The notes under the pieces: generated by a model
The model's database searches: none
What the model was told of the DNA's origin: nothing
The model's input: only the letters and a program-made list of their open reading frames with translations
DNA from: Candidatus Methylomirabilota bacterium
GTDB taxonomy: Bacteria > Methylomirabilota > Methylomirabilia > Methylomirabilales > JACQHM01
Assembly: GCA_016199025.1 (NCBI GenBank)
Contig: JACQHM010000019.1
Location: 1 to 5,525, forward strand
Length of the DNA: 5,525 bases
Direction: 5' to 3'
Translations under genes and position numbers: made by a program
Shown here: in pieces, positions 1-5,348 of the stretch
How the letters are laid out: the number at the start of each line of letters is the position of its first letter
Numbering within the stretch: the stretch's first letter is position 1

Positions 1-636
1 CTTCTGGCTGTAGGTCTCGGCGACGACCACCTTCAGCCCCAGCTCTTTGGCCCTCTGTTGGGCGTAGCTTCCCACCGTCGTTCCGTACAGCGTATCCTCA
101 AAAATAATGCCTACGGTCATCTTCTTCGGATCAATCTTCAAACGAGGCGCCACCACATTGGCGGCGTACTCGGCCGCCAGGCTCCCGAACTGGCTGGCCC
201 GGGGAAGGGTCCTGAAGAGGTACTTGAAGCCTCGCTCCGTGATGGGATCGGAGATCCCCCCCTGCTCCCAGTAGATGACCCGGTTCCGCTCGGCCACCTC
301 GCTGGCGGCGTAGGCGAGGGAACTCGAATAGGACCCCAGGATGACCTTCACCTGTTCCACCGTGATCAGCCGATCGGCCTCGCTGACGGCCGCCGTGGCA
401 TCGGGGGCATCGGCCTTCACATAAACCACCTTCTGCCCCCACACCCCTCCCTTTTCGTTCACCAGGTCCCTGGCCACCTCCGCCCCCCGGAAGGTCTCCT
501 CGCCGAGGAGGGCCATGGGGCCGCTGAAGGGGAACAGGGCCCCGATCTTCACCTCCGCCCCTATGGCCGTCTGAAGGCCGATGGTCAGCCAGAAGATCGT
601 TACCATACCAAACCAGCGAATGATTCCTCTCTCCAT
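1..636 (-). CDS. Branched-chain amino-acid-type ABC transporter substrate-binding protein (LivK-like), N-terminal part
   Basis: The reading frame is open from an ATG at 636 to the left edge (212 codons, no stop), so the C-terminal part of this normally about 380-420 aa family is missing. The product starts with a Sec-type signal peptide: basic MERGIIRW, a hydrophobic core to about residue 22, then a likely cleavage after TAIGA (about residue 27). The mature start EVKIGALFPFSG is the typical first strand and ligand loop of type 1 periplasmic binding proteins. Further family features are GEETFRGAEVARDLVN, an ILGSYSSS segment near residue 100 (the usual substrate-contact serine loop), and the second-lobe start KMTVGIIFEDTLYG. 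No lipobox cysteine is seen, so it is probably a soluble periplasmic protein. AAGGAGG at 644-650, seven bases upstream, fixes the start. Permease and ATPase genes would be expected beyond the left edge. Ligand is unknown; amino acids, amides or other small solutes are all possible in this family. Confidence 0.9.
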   Translation of the reverse strand, partial: MERGIIRWFGMVTIFWLTIGLQTAIGAEVKIGALFPFSGPMALLGEETFRGAEVARDLVNEKGGVWGQKVVYVKADAPDATAAVSEADRLITVEQVKVILGSYSSSLAYAASEVAERNRVIYWEQGGISDPITERGFKYLFRTLPRASQFGSLAAEYAANVVAPRLKIDPKKMTVGIIFEDTLYGTTVGSYAQQRAKELGLKVVVAETYSQK

Positions 637-645
637 GGCCCTCCC

Positions 646-659
646 TCCTTGATCAAGGA
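646..659 (-). promoter_or_regulatory. Perfect 14-bp palindrome overlapping the ribosome-binding site of the binding-protein gene
   Basis: TCCTTGATCAAGGA reads the same on both strands and covers the first half of the AAGGAGGGAGGG ribosome site of the LivK-like gene. It lies in the transcribed leader predicted from the promoter at 685-713. It could be an operator for a dimeric regulator, or fold in RNA as a 5-bp stem with a GATC loop that hides part of the ribosome site. It could also be chance, since part of the symmetry comes from the Shine-Dalgarno sequence itself. Confidence 0.3.
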
Positions 660-684
660 TGTCTGTTCGCTCACATCTAAGTTC

Positions 685-713
685 AGTCTATGACCTGCGA
701 AGGCTTTTGTCAA
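685..713 (-). promoter_or_regulatory. Sigma-70-like promoter for the substrate-binding protein gene
   Basis: On the minus strand TTGACA (708-713) is followed, after exactly 17 bases, by TAGACT (685-690), a 6/6 and a 4/6 match to the -35 and -10 consensus. Transcription would start near 678 and leave a leader of about 40 bases before the ATG at 636. Found by eye; no transcription data. Confidence 0.6.
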
Positions 714-730
714 CCGAAGTCCCTGGAGCG

Positions 731-760
731 TTGACAGGAGGTCGGAAAGTGAGGTATGTT
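731..760 (+). promoter_or_regulatory. Sigma-70-like promoter for the AAA/E2-like/JAMM operon
   Basis: TTGACA (731-736) is followed by an 18-base spacer and TATGTT (755-760), a 6/6 -35 and a 4/6 -10 match. The expected transcription start near 767 gives a leader of about 20 bases ending in the ribosome site GGGGAGG (777-783) before the ATG at 788. The promoter lies downstream of the possible upstream ATG at 659, which supports 788 as the true start. Confidence 0.55.
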
Positions 761-787
761 AAGATTGCCAGGCCGAGGGGAGGTAAG

Positions 788-2515
788 ATGGGAGACAAGC
801 AGGCCCCCCAGTGGGCCATCGCCCTGAAAGAGCGGATCGAGGCGGAGGCTTCCTCGGTATTTATCCTTCACTTCAACATCGGGGACGAGGTCCCTTTCGA
901 GGGACGGTTTGTTCCCCTCCCCCTGTTCTTGAGCACGTTCCTTGATTCAGGCCGCCCGGCTATCTTCTACGACCGCTCCAAAGGCTTGAGCTTCTCGTCG
1001 AAGGAGGCCGAGACCCTCTTCCGGAAAATGACGGGCTACGGCCAGGAGATGGAGGAGAAACAGCGGGCCGCTTTAGCCGCCCTGGGGGAGGTCCCTCCCC
1101 CAAGGATGCTCCCCTCCCACCCCTCCAAGGTCCTTCCCCTGTTGGAAGAGGTCTTCCAGTCCGGTTGCTTCAAGCCGAAAGGCGGCCTCCTCGTGGTCAT
1201 CGAGTACGCTGAGACCATCGTCCCATCCGCTGACCTCTCCGCCATGGGGGAGGAGGACCGGACGAACCTGGTGACGTTCCTTCGCTGGGCGGCCGATCCT
1301 TCCCTCCCCGCCTCGAAGACCGCCATCCTGCTTTTGACGGCCAACCTGGCCGACCTCCACCCCCGTTTAAGGCAGCAGGGCTCCAGGGTCGAGGCCGTCG
1401 AGATCCCGTCTCCCACGTACGAGGAGCGCCTGGCGTACATCCAGCATCTTCTCCAGGAAGAGGGGTCCCCCCTTACCATGTCCCTGGAACAGCTCGCCCA
1501 TGCCACGGCGGGCCTCTCCCGCCATCACCTGAAGACCCTGTTCAAGCAGGCGAGGGCGAAAGGTGTCTCCCTCCAGTTCGAGGAGGTGAAACGGCAGAAG
1601 CAGGAGATCCTGAAGCAGGAGCTATCCGGAATGATCGAGGTGGTGGAGCCGGCCCATGATCTTTCGGCCATGGGCGGGTTGGAGCCGGTGAAGGCCTTTT
1701 TCCACCACATCATCCAGGCCATCCGGGACGGGGATCTGAAACTGGTCCCCCGAGGGATCCTGTTGATGGGGCCGCCCGGCGTCGGGAAGACCGCCTTGGC
1801 CGAGGCCCTCGCCAGGGAGTGCGGCTTCAATTTTGTGAAGATCATCAACCCGAGGGAGAAGTGGGTAGGGCAGTCGGAGCGGAACTACTGGAAGATCCTC
1901 CAGTCCCTGAAGGCCCTCACCCCTCTGGTCGTCCTGGAGGACGAGGCGGACCAGAGCGAGCAGTCGCGCGACGAGGCAAGCGGCGACTCGGGCGTCAGCA
2001 ACCGGATCCGACAGATGCGCTTCGAGTTCATGGGGGACCCGGCCATCCAGGGGAAGGTCCTCTGGATCAGAATCTCGAACCGGCCCGACAAGCTGGACCT
2101 CGCCGAACGGCGTTCCGGCCGGGGGAGCGAGCGGATCCCGCTCCTCCTCCCCGATCGGGAGGAGAAACAGAAGATCTTCGAGGTGATGCCGAGGAAGCAC
2201 GGCTTCGCCACCACCGTCCAAGATTTCTCCCGGATCGTCGAGCTGTGCGAGGAGCGGTTCCCTGACCAACTGAGCGGGGCGGACATCGAGGAGATCTCGT
2301 TACGGGCCTATCGGCATGCCAGGAGATGGGGAGCCTCGGAGGTTGGAGAGGAGGACTACCGCTTCGCCATCGAGGACTTCATCCCGTCGTTCAGCCGGGA
2401 AGGGTTACGGCACCAGGAGCTCCTCGCCCTCTCGCTTTGCTCCTCCCGCCAGTTCCTCCCCGAGCGCTACAGGCACCTGAAGCCCGAAGAGCTGAAGGCG
2501 GCCCTCTTGTCCTAA
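788..2515 (+). CDS. Two-module AAA family ATPase, degenerate first module and intact second module (Ycf46/CDC48-like)
   Basis: A 575-aa cytosolic protein. The second module (about 290-540) has everything expected of a classical AAA ATPase: Walker A GPPGVGKT (328-335), a pore-loop-like KWVGQSE (358-364), Walker B VVLEDEAD (381-388, with D385/E386), sensor 1 SNRPDKLD (N431), arginine-rich RRSGRG (441-446) at the arginine-finger position, and LSGADIEEI (496-504) at the sensor-2/lid position. The first module (about 10-275) has a Walker-B-like LLVVIEYAE (134-142), a sensor-1-like LLLTANLADL (N186) and a lid-like stretch near 211-260, but no Walker A loop, so it probably does not hydrolyse ATP. 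This architecture matches Ycf46-like and CDC48-annotated bacterial AAA proteins. The start at 788 is chosen over an in-frame ATG at 659 because of GGGGAGG at 777-783 and the promoter at 731-760. It is first in an operon with an E2-like and a JAMM protein, so a substrate-unfolding or remodelling role is inferred. Substrate unknown. Confidence 0.88.
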   Translation: MGDKQAPQWAIALKERIEAEASSVFILHFNIGDEVPFEGRFVPLPLFLSTFLDSGRPAIFYDRSKGLSFSSKEAETLFRKMTGYGQEMEEKQRAALAALGEVPPPRMLPSHPSKVLPLLEEVFQSGCFKPKGGLLVVIEYAETIVPSADLSAMGEEDRTNLVTFLRWAADPSLPASKTAILLLTANLADLHPRLRQQGSRVEAVEIPSPTYEERLAYIQHLLQEEGSPLTMSLEQLAHATAGLSRHHLKTLFKQARAKGVSLQFEEVKRQKQEILKQELSGMIEVVEPAHDLSAMGGLEPVKAFFHHIIQAIRDGDLKLVPRGILLMGPPGVGKTALAEALARECGFNFVKIINPREKWVGQSERNYWKILQSLKALTPLVVLEDEADQSEQSRDEASGDSGVSNRIRQMRFEFMGDPAIQGKVLWIRISNRPDKLDLAERRSGRGSERIPLLLPDREEKQKIFEVMPRKHGFATTVQDFSRIVELCEERFPDQLSGADIEEISLRAYRHARRWGASEVGEEDYRFAIEDFIPSFSREGLRHQELLALSLCSSRQFLPERYRHLKPEELKAALLS

Positions 2516-3295
2516 ATGATGGAAACCATCGAGATCCAAGGTGGGGTGGTCCGCCTCTACCGATCCACTCAGGATGAGGGGAAGGTCCTGGATCGCCAGG
2601 TCTCTCTCAAGGACTTTCTCAGGGAGCTCTCCGCTCAAGCCGCCGGGCGCCCCCACGAGCAACTCCCCCTCTTCCCTATTGGGGCACGCTGGCTTTTGAT
2701 GCGGGGCCACTCGACCGTCGTTGCCGTGGAGCAGGCCCCCCAGATCCGGCGGGTGAGTCTCAGCGATCGGACCGGCGGCGCGAAGGGGTACCTCCTGGCC
2801 TTCCCCTACATCGTCTACCTCCTCCTTTTCTACCGGGGTGCCTTTGAAGAGATGCGCCTCTACTACCGGAAGGCTCCGCTCATGTCCCAGGATGATCCGC
2901 TCCTCTTCCCGAACCTCTGGAACGTCTCGGCCAACGAAAGCCCGTTGGCCAAATGCCGGGCCTGCCTCAGGGGGAGACCCCTGTTCGAGGACCACTCCCT
3001 GGCAGGCCAAGCCCAGGAGGCCGTGGAGTTTTTCTGGAACGCCGGCTTCGGGTTGGAGGTCGAGGAGAACTGCTTCCAGCGGGCGAGCAAGCGTGATCCC
3101 CTGATCACCTCCCCCGAGGCCTGGGAGGCGGCGACGAGAGCGGATCCCCTCTTCCCCCTCCAGGTGGATTGGGAGGACGCAAAGGTCACCTTACGGAAGG
3201 CGGGGGAGCACCTCCTGGATTGGAGGGGATACGGGAAACGCGTCGAGGAGGTATCGGATCTCGCAGACATCATCTATCGGCTGAAAGAGACGTAA
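2516..3295 (+). CDS. Divergent prokaryotic E2-like protein (PRTRC system protein B / Prok-E2_D type), putative
   Basis: A 259-aa protein with no signal peptide. The middle segment resembles prokaryotic E2 family D / PRTRC-B proteins: a strand-rich N-terminal half with RWLLMRGHSTVVAVEQ (58-73), the hydrophobic YLLAFPYIVYLLLFY (92-106), LYYRKAPLMS (115-124), then PNLWNV (132-137) followed by KCRACLRG (146-153). In that family an NV...G...C.G signature carries the cysteine at the E2 active-site position, so C150 is the best candidate here and C147 the alternative; C186 lies further on. The FPYIVYLLLF stretch is more likely a buried strand/helix than a membrane span. The C-terminal 70 residues are helical and unrecognised. 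The first ATG (2516) directly follows the TAA of the ATPase gene, with a second ATG at 2519; only a distant GAAGG (2494-2498) precedes it, so translational coupling is likely. The family call is by motif only; conjugating activity is unproven. A structural, non-catalytic E2-fold protein is an alternative. Confidence 0.55.
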   Translation: MMETIEIQGGVVRLYRSTQDEGKVLDRQVSLKDFLRELSAQAAGRPHEQLPLFPIGARWLLMRGHSTVVAVEQAPQIRRVSLSDRTGGAKGYLLAFPYIVYLLLFYRGAFEEMRLYYRKAPLMSQDDPLLFPNLWNVSANESPLAKCRACLRGRPLFEDHSLAGQAQEAVEFFWNAGFGLEVEENCFQRASKRDPLITSPEAWEAATRADPLFPLQVDWEDAKVTLRKAGEHLLDWRGYGKRVEEVSDLADIIYRLKET

Positions 3296-3318
3296 GCCTT
3301 CAGCGTCCAGCCGCCTTT

Positions 3319-3367
3319 CAATCTTCAATCTACAATCTGCAATCTGCAATCTACAATCGGCAATCGA
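3319..3367 (+). repeat. Heptanucleotide tandem array, seven copies of CAATCTN
   Basis: Seven consecutive 7-bp units: CAATCTT, CAATCTA, CAATCTG, CAATCTG, CAATCTA, CAATCGG, CAATCGA. It fills most of the 75-bp gap between the E2-like and JAMM genes and ends three bases before the JAMM start codon. Heptamer arrays of this general kind are known as dispersed intergenic repeats in some bacteria (for example STRR elements of cyanobacteria); this unit differs from those. The array contains no stop in the frame of the flanking genes and leaves no proper Shine-Dalgarno sequence in front of the JAMM gene. Confidence 0.9.
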
Positions 3368-3370
3368 GAG

Positions 3371-4030
3371 ATGTTCCCGATCTATTTAAAGAATGACGAC
3401 TTCCACGATCCTCAGGATCCTATCTACTACCTCGTGACCAAGGATGGACTCTTCCAGGTGAAGCAGAACGCCATCTTCCGCTCCTGCACCAAGGTCGAAG
3501 GGGTAAACTGGCTCCGCAGCGAGGAAGAGGGAGTGCGTTTGACGCTCCCCCCCCTGCCCGCCTCCTTCCTGGCCGAAGCCCTGGCGTTTTTCCTGGAGGT
3601 CTTTCGGCAGTACAAGGCCGAGGCGATCGCCCTCATCTACTATGATGAGGAGAAGGGCCGCTACGAGTTGAAGATCCCGAGGCAGAAGGTGGCAGGGGGG
3701 CACTGCGAATACGAGATCGGACCGACGCCGGAGGGCCTGCTTCGGATCGGGACGATCCATAGCCACGCTTCGGCCGAGGCCTTCCACTCGGAGTTAGACG
3801 ATCTTGACGAACGACATGATGACGGCCTGCACCTAACAATAGGGAACCTCGATGGCGACATCTCCCTCTCCTGCTCCCTGGTCGTGGACGGGCGCCGTTT
3901 CCCTGTGAAACCTGAGGAGATCTTCGAAGACCTCTCATCGCTCAAGGCACAGGGATGGGAAGGAGATTTCGCCCCTCTCTCCGCCGATCCCCACCCGAGG
4001 GATTTTGAAGAGGGTCCGTCAGGCGTCTGA
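3371..4030 (+). CDS. JAB/JAMM-domain metallo-isopeptidase (PRTRC system protein A / Prok-JAB-like)
   Basis: A 219-aa protein carrying a complete JAMM zinc motif: H130-S-H132, seven residues, S140, two residues, D143. A likely catalytic glutamate is E84 in the strand/helix segment YKAEAIALIYYD (81-92). The surrounding pattern GTIHSHASAEAFHSELDDLDE followed by DGLH..IGNLDG is the form seen in JAB proteins of bacterial ubiquitin-like and PRTRC cassettes. In these families JAMM enzymes cut isopeptide bonds or trim the C-terminus of ubiquitin-like modifiers using a zinc-activated water. The N-terminal 60 residues form a strand-rich PRTRC-A-like lead-in; residues 180-219 are an acidic, proline-containing tail. 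No signal peptide, so cytosolic. The ATG at 3371 is the only methionine of the protein; just GAGAG touches it, with no normal ribosome site. The preceding TAA is in the same frame with 25 sense codons between, so reinitiation or low-level readthrough is possible. Target modifier is not encoded in the window. Confidence 0.85.
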   Translation: MFPIYLKNDDFHDPQDPIYYLVTKDGLFQVKQNAIFRSCTKVEGVNWLRSEEEGVRLTLPPLPASFLAEALAFFLEVFRQYKAEAIALIYYDEEKGRYELKIPRQKVAGGHCEYEIGPTPEGLLRIGTIHSHASAEAFHSELDDLDERHDDGLHLTIGNLDGDISLSCSLVVDGRRFPVKPEEIFEDLSSLKAQGWEGDFAPLSADPHPRDFEEGPSGV

Positions 4031-4031
4031 C
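4018..4031 (+). terminator. Weak hairpin over the operon stop codon, doubtful terminator
   Basis: GTCAG-GCGT-CTGAC forms a 5-bp stem with a 4-base loop and overlaps the TGA of the JAMM gene. No T-run follows, so it is a poor intrinsic terminator. The whole convergent gap to the pirin stop (4031-4068) is only 38 bp and shows no better candidate on either strand, apart from an isolated run of five T on the minus strand. Confidence 0.2.
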
Positions 4032-4068
4032 AGTTGAAGGGGGATACCACGCCGAAAAATCCTGTCTC

Positions 4069-4926
4069 TCACACGAAGGTCCCCTGGCGAAGGTCCTGGA
4101 GGGCCTGCTCGATCTCCTCTCTGGTGTTCATCACGAACGGACCATATCGCGCAACCGGCTCGTGCAACGGTTGACCGGACACCAGCAAAAAGCGAACAGG
4201 CTTCTCAGTTGTGATCACCTTGATGGAGTCGCCGTCCCCCCACACGACGAGCCTGGGATGCGAAATCCTTGTTCCGTCCTCTTGATCATCGATCACAAAT
4301 TTCGCCTCGCCTTCAAACACGTAGGCAAAGGCCGTGTGCCCCCGGGTGATGGGCTGGGTGAACGAGGCATGGGCAGGCACGAACACATCCAGGTAGAGAG
4401 GATCGGCAGCAATTCCGGTCACAGGACCACTGATCCCCTCAACGGTCCCTGCGATGACCCGAATCCTGGCCCCGTCTTCCCCTTTGAGTTCGGGAATCTC
4501 TTTTGACTGGATCTCCTGGTACCGCGGTGTGGTCATCTTGAGTTTCGCAGGCAGGTTGACCCAGAGTTGGAACCCTGCAATCCCTTCCGGACGGACCTCT
4601 GGCATTTCCTCATGCATGATGCCGCGTCCGGCCGTCATCCATTGCACGTCCCCCGCCCCGATGCTTCCGGCATTGCCGAGGGTGTCCCGGTGATGCACCA
4701 CCCCCCAGAGCACGTACGTAACGGTTTCGATCCCCCGATGGGGATGCAGGGGAAATCCTGCCTCGTAATCCTCCGGATTGCTGGATGCAAAATGATCCAG
4801 CAACAGGAAAGGATCAAGAGAGTCTAGTGTCCGCGTTCCAATACTTCTCTTGAGCCTGACCCCCGCTCCTTCAACGACCGGTTGCGGCTCGGTGATCTTC
4901 TCGATCCTTCTTGGCAGTGACTTCAT
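4069..4926 (-). CDS. Pirin family protein (bicupin)
   Basis: A 285-aa cytosolic bicupin of the usual pirin length. The N-terminal cupin has HPHRGIETVTYVL (61-73) and WMTAGRGIMHEEMPE (96-110). By comparison with human pirin (His56, His58, His101, Glu103), the metal ligands are H61, H63, H105 and E107, all present, so an iron-binding site and possibly quercetin-2,3-dioxygenase-like activity are retained. The C-terminal cupin (about 175-255) contains RGHTAFAYVFEGEA and ends in DLRQGTFV. Bacterial pirins have been tied to redox or flavonoid-type chemistry and to regulation of central enzymes, but the role in any given species is rarely known. The start at 4926 is chosen over an upstream in-frame ATG at 4959 because AAAGGAGGT (4931-4939) lies just before it; the earlier ATG would sit inside the attC-like stem. 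It converges with the JAMM operon and appears monocistronic. No clear promoter is seen. Confidence 0.93.
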   Translation of the reverse strand: MKSLPRRIEKITEPQPVVEGAGVRLKRSIGTRTLDSLDPFLLLDHFASSNPEDYEAGFPLHPHRGIETVTYVLWGVVHHRDTLGNAGSIGAGDVQWMTAGRGIMHEEMPEVRPEGIAGFQLWVNLPAKLKMTTPRYQEIQSKEIPELKGEDGARIRVIAGTVEGISGPVTGIAADPLYLDVFVPAHASFTQPITRGHTAFAYVFEGEAKFVIDDQEDGTRISHPRLVVWGDGDSIKVITTEKPVRFLLVSGQPLHEPVARYGPFVMNTREEIEQALQDLRQGTFV

Positions 4927-4954
4927 CGTGACCTCCTTTAGCTTGCTCCGTTCA

Positions 4955-5001
4955 TGCAAGCCGGCTCATACCCGCCGTCGGTTGCAGCGCGATTGTTAGG
5001 C
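4955..5001 (-). other. attC-like integron recombination site, one core site recognisable
   Basis: Read on the minus strand, the site opens with GCCTAAC (4995-5001), a perfect match to the attC R'' core consensus RYYYAAC. It is followed by an imperfect inverted repeat TGCAACCG (4979-4986) / CGGCTTGCA (4955-4963), which pairs over 8 bp with one extrahelical base, as attC stems do. The stop codon of the upstream small ORF (TAA, 4996-4998) lies inside the core site, a hallmark of integron cassettes. The expected partner core GTTRRRY is not found between the stem and the pirin ribosome site, so the site is probably truncated or decayed. Confidence 0.6.
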
Positions 5002-5289
5002 ATGACGATTGAACACTCCAACTGCAAAAGCCACGAGCCCAACCACGGAAACAACGAGGAGCGCGGGGTAGAGGAAGAGAAGGTCGACGCGGATATTGCA
5101 CTCGCCCGAGCACAGGATGCGGAGCTTCATTGCGAGCTCGTACGGCAGGTAGGCGAGCCACGCGCCGGCGGCCACCAAGACGAGGAGCTTTCTCGACACC
5201 GCGAACAGCGCAAGGAACACACCGCACGGCACTGCCGCCAGCAGGGGCTCTTCAATCAGTATCGCCATAGAGCGAAGCACAAAGTGCAT
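4996..5289 (-). CDS. Small three-helix membrane protein, integron-cassette-type hypothetical
   Basis: A 97-aa hydrophobic protein with three likely membrane segments: about 15-31 (LLAAVPCGVFLALFAVS), 33-53 (around LLVLVAAGAWLAYLPYELAM) and 69-92 (DLLFLYPALLVVSVVGLVAF). Between helices 2 and 3 is a conserved-looking loop KLRILCSGECNIRVD with a CSGEC cysteine pair. I recognise the general type as a hypothetical inner-membrane protein seen in environmental proteobacteria, but know no function. Of the overlapping minus-strand frames here this is the only one with protein-like composition. It starts at 5289 or, as well fitting, at a second ATG at 5268 (MAILIEEPLL); neither has a good ribosome site, which is common in integron cassettes. 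Its stop is embedded in the attC-like core GCCTAAC. No promoter is seen, so expression would depend on upstream transcription. Confidence 0.65.
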   Translation of the reverse strand: MHFVLRSMAILIEEPLLAAVPCGVFLALFAVSRKLLVLVAAGAWLAYLPYELAMKLRILCSGECNIRVDLLFLYPALLVVSVVGLVAFAVGVFNRHA

Positions 5290-5298
5290 ACCGCGCGC

Positions 5299-5348
5299 GC
5301 CTGACGAACGGCCTCTGCATCAGCTGCGCCGCGAAGCGCCATCAGCTG
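5299..5348 (-). other. Second attC-like hairpin remnant beside the intron end
   Basis: On the minus strand, CAGCTG (5343-5348) and CAGCTG (5321-5326) pair around a GGCGC-TTCGC-type loop region, followed at 5299-5305 by GTCAGGC, one mismatch from the attC R' core GTTRGGC. The small membrane-protein ORF starts about ten bases further on. This is what the 3' half of an attC in front of a cassette would look like. The first half would lie beyond the intron, so the site is either interrupted by the intron or degenerate. Confidence 0.4.

Noticed and set aside
58..693. 211-codon plus-strand open frame at the left end
   Set aside because: It is antisense to the binding-protein gene, has low-complexity Pro/Gly/His/Arg-rich content, no ribosome site, and matches no family. 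The minus frame encodes a clear periplasmic binding protein.
659..787. N-terminal 43-residue extension of the ATPase from ATG 659
   Set aside because: No ribosome site at 659; the segment overlaps both promoter candidates, and its residues do not look like AAA N-terminal sequence. The ATG at 788 has GGGGAGG in front.
1622..2269. 215-codon minus-strand open frame inside the ATPase gene
   Set aside because: It is complementary to the Walker A/B region, whose plus frame has strong family motifs. Its content is repetitive Leu/Asp/Pro-rich, typical of an antisense shadow in GC-rich DNA.
2405..3010. 201-codon minus-strand open frame across the ATPase/E2-like junction
   Set aside because: It spans the end of one supported gene and much of the next on the opposite strand, has no ribosome site, and has shadow-like composition.
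3319..3367. CRISPR array
   Set aside because: Units are 7 bp with no spacers, so this is a simple tandem repeat.
3371..3550. Ubiquitin-like beta-grasp domain fused to the N-terminus of the JAMM protein
   Set aside because: The first 60 residues are strand-rich, but no beta-grasp pattern or glycine-ended tail could be recognised; they better fit the usual lead-in of PRTRC-A-like proteins.
4952..5227. 91-codon minus-strand frame ending in a LTIALQPTAG-type tail
   Set aside because: The tail is a translation of the attC-like DNA, a common spurious pattern in environmental databases. The overlapping 97-aa frame has proper membrane-protein character.
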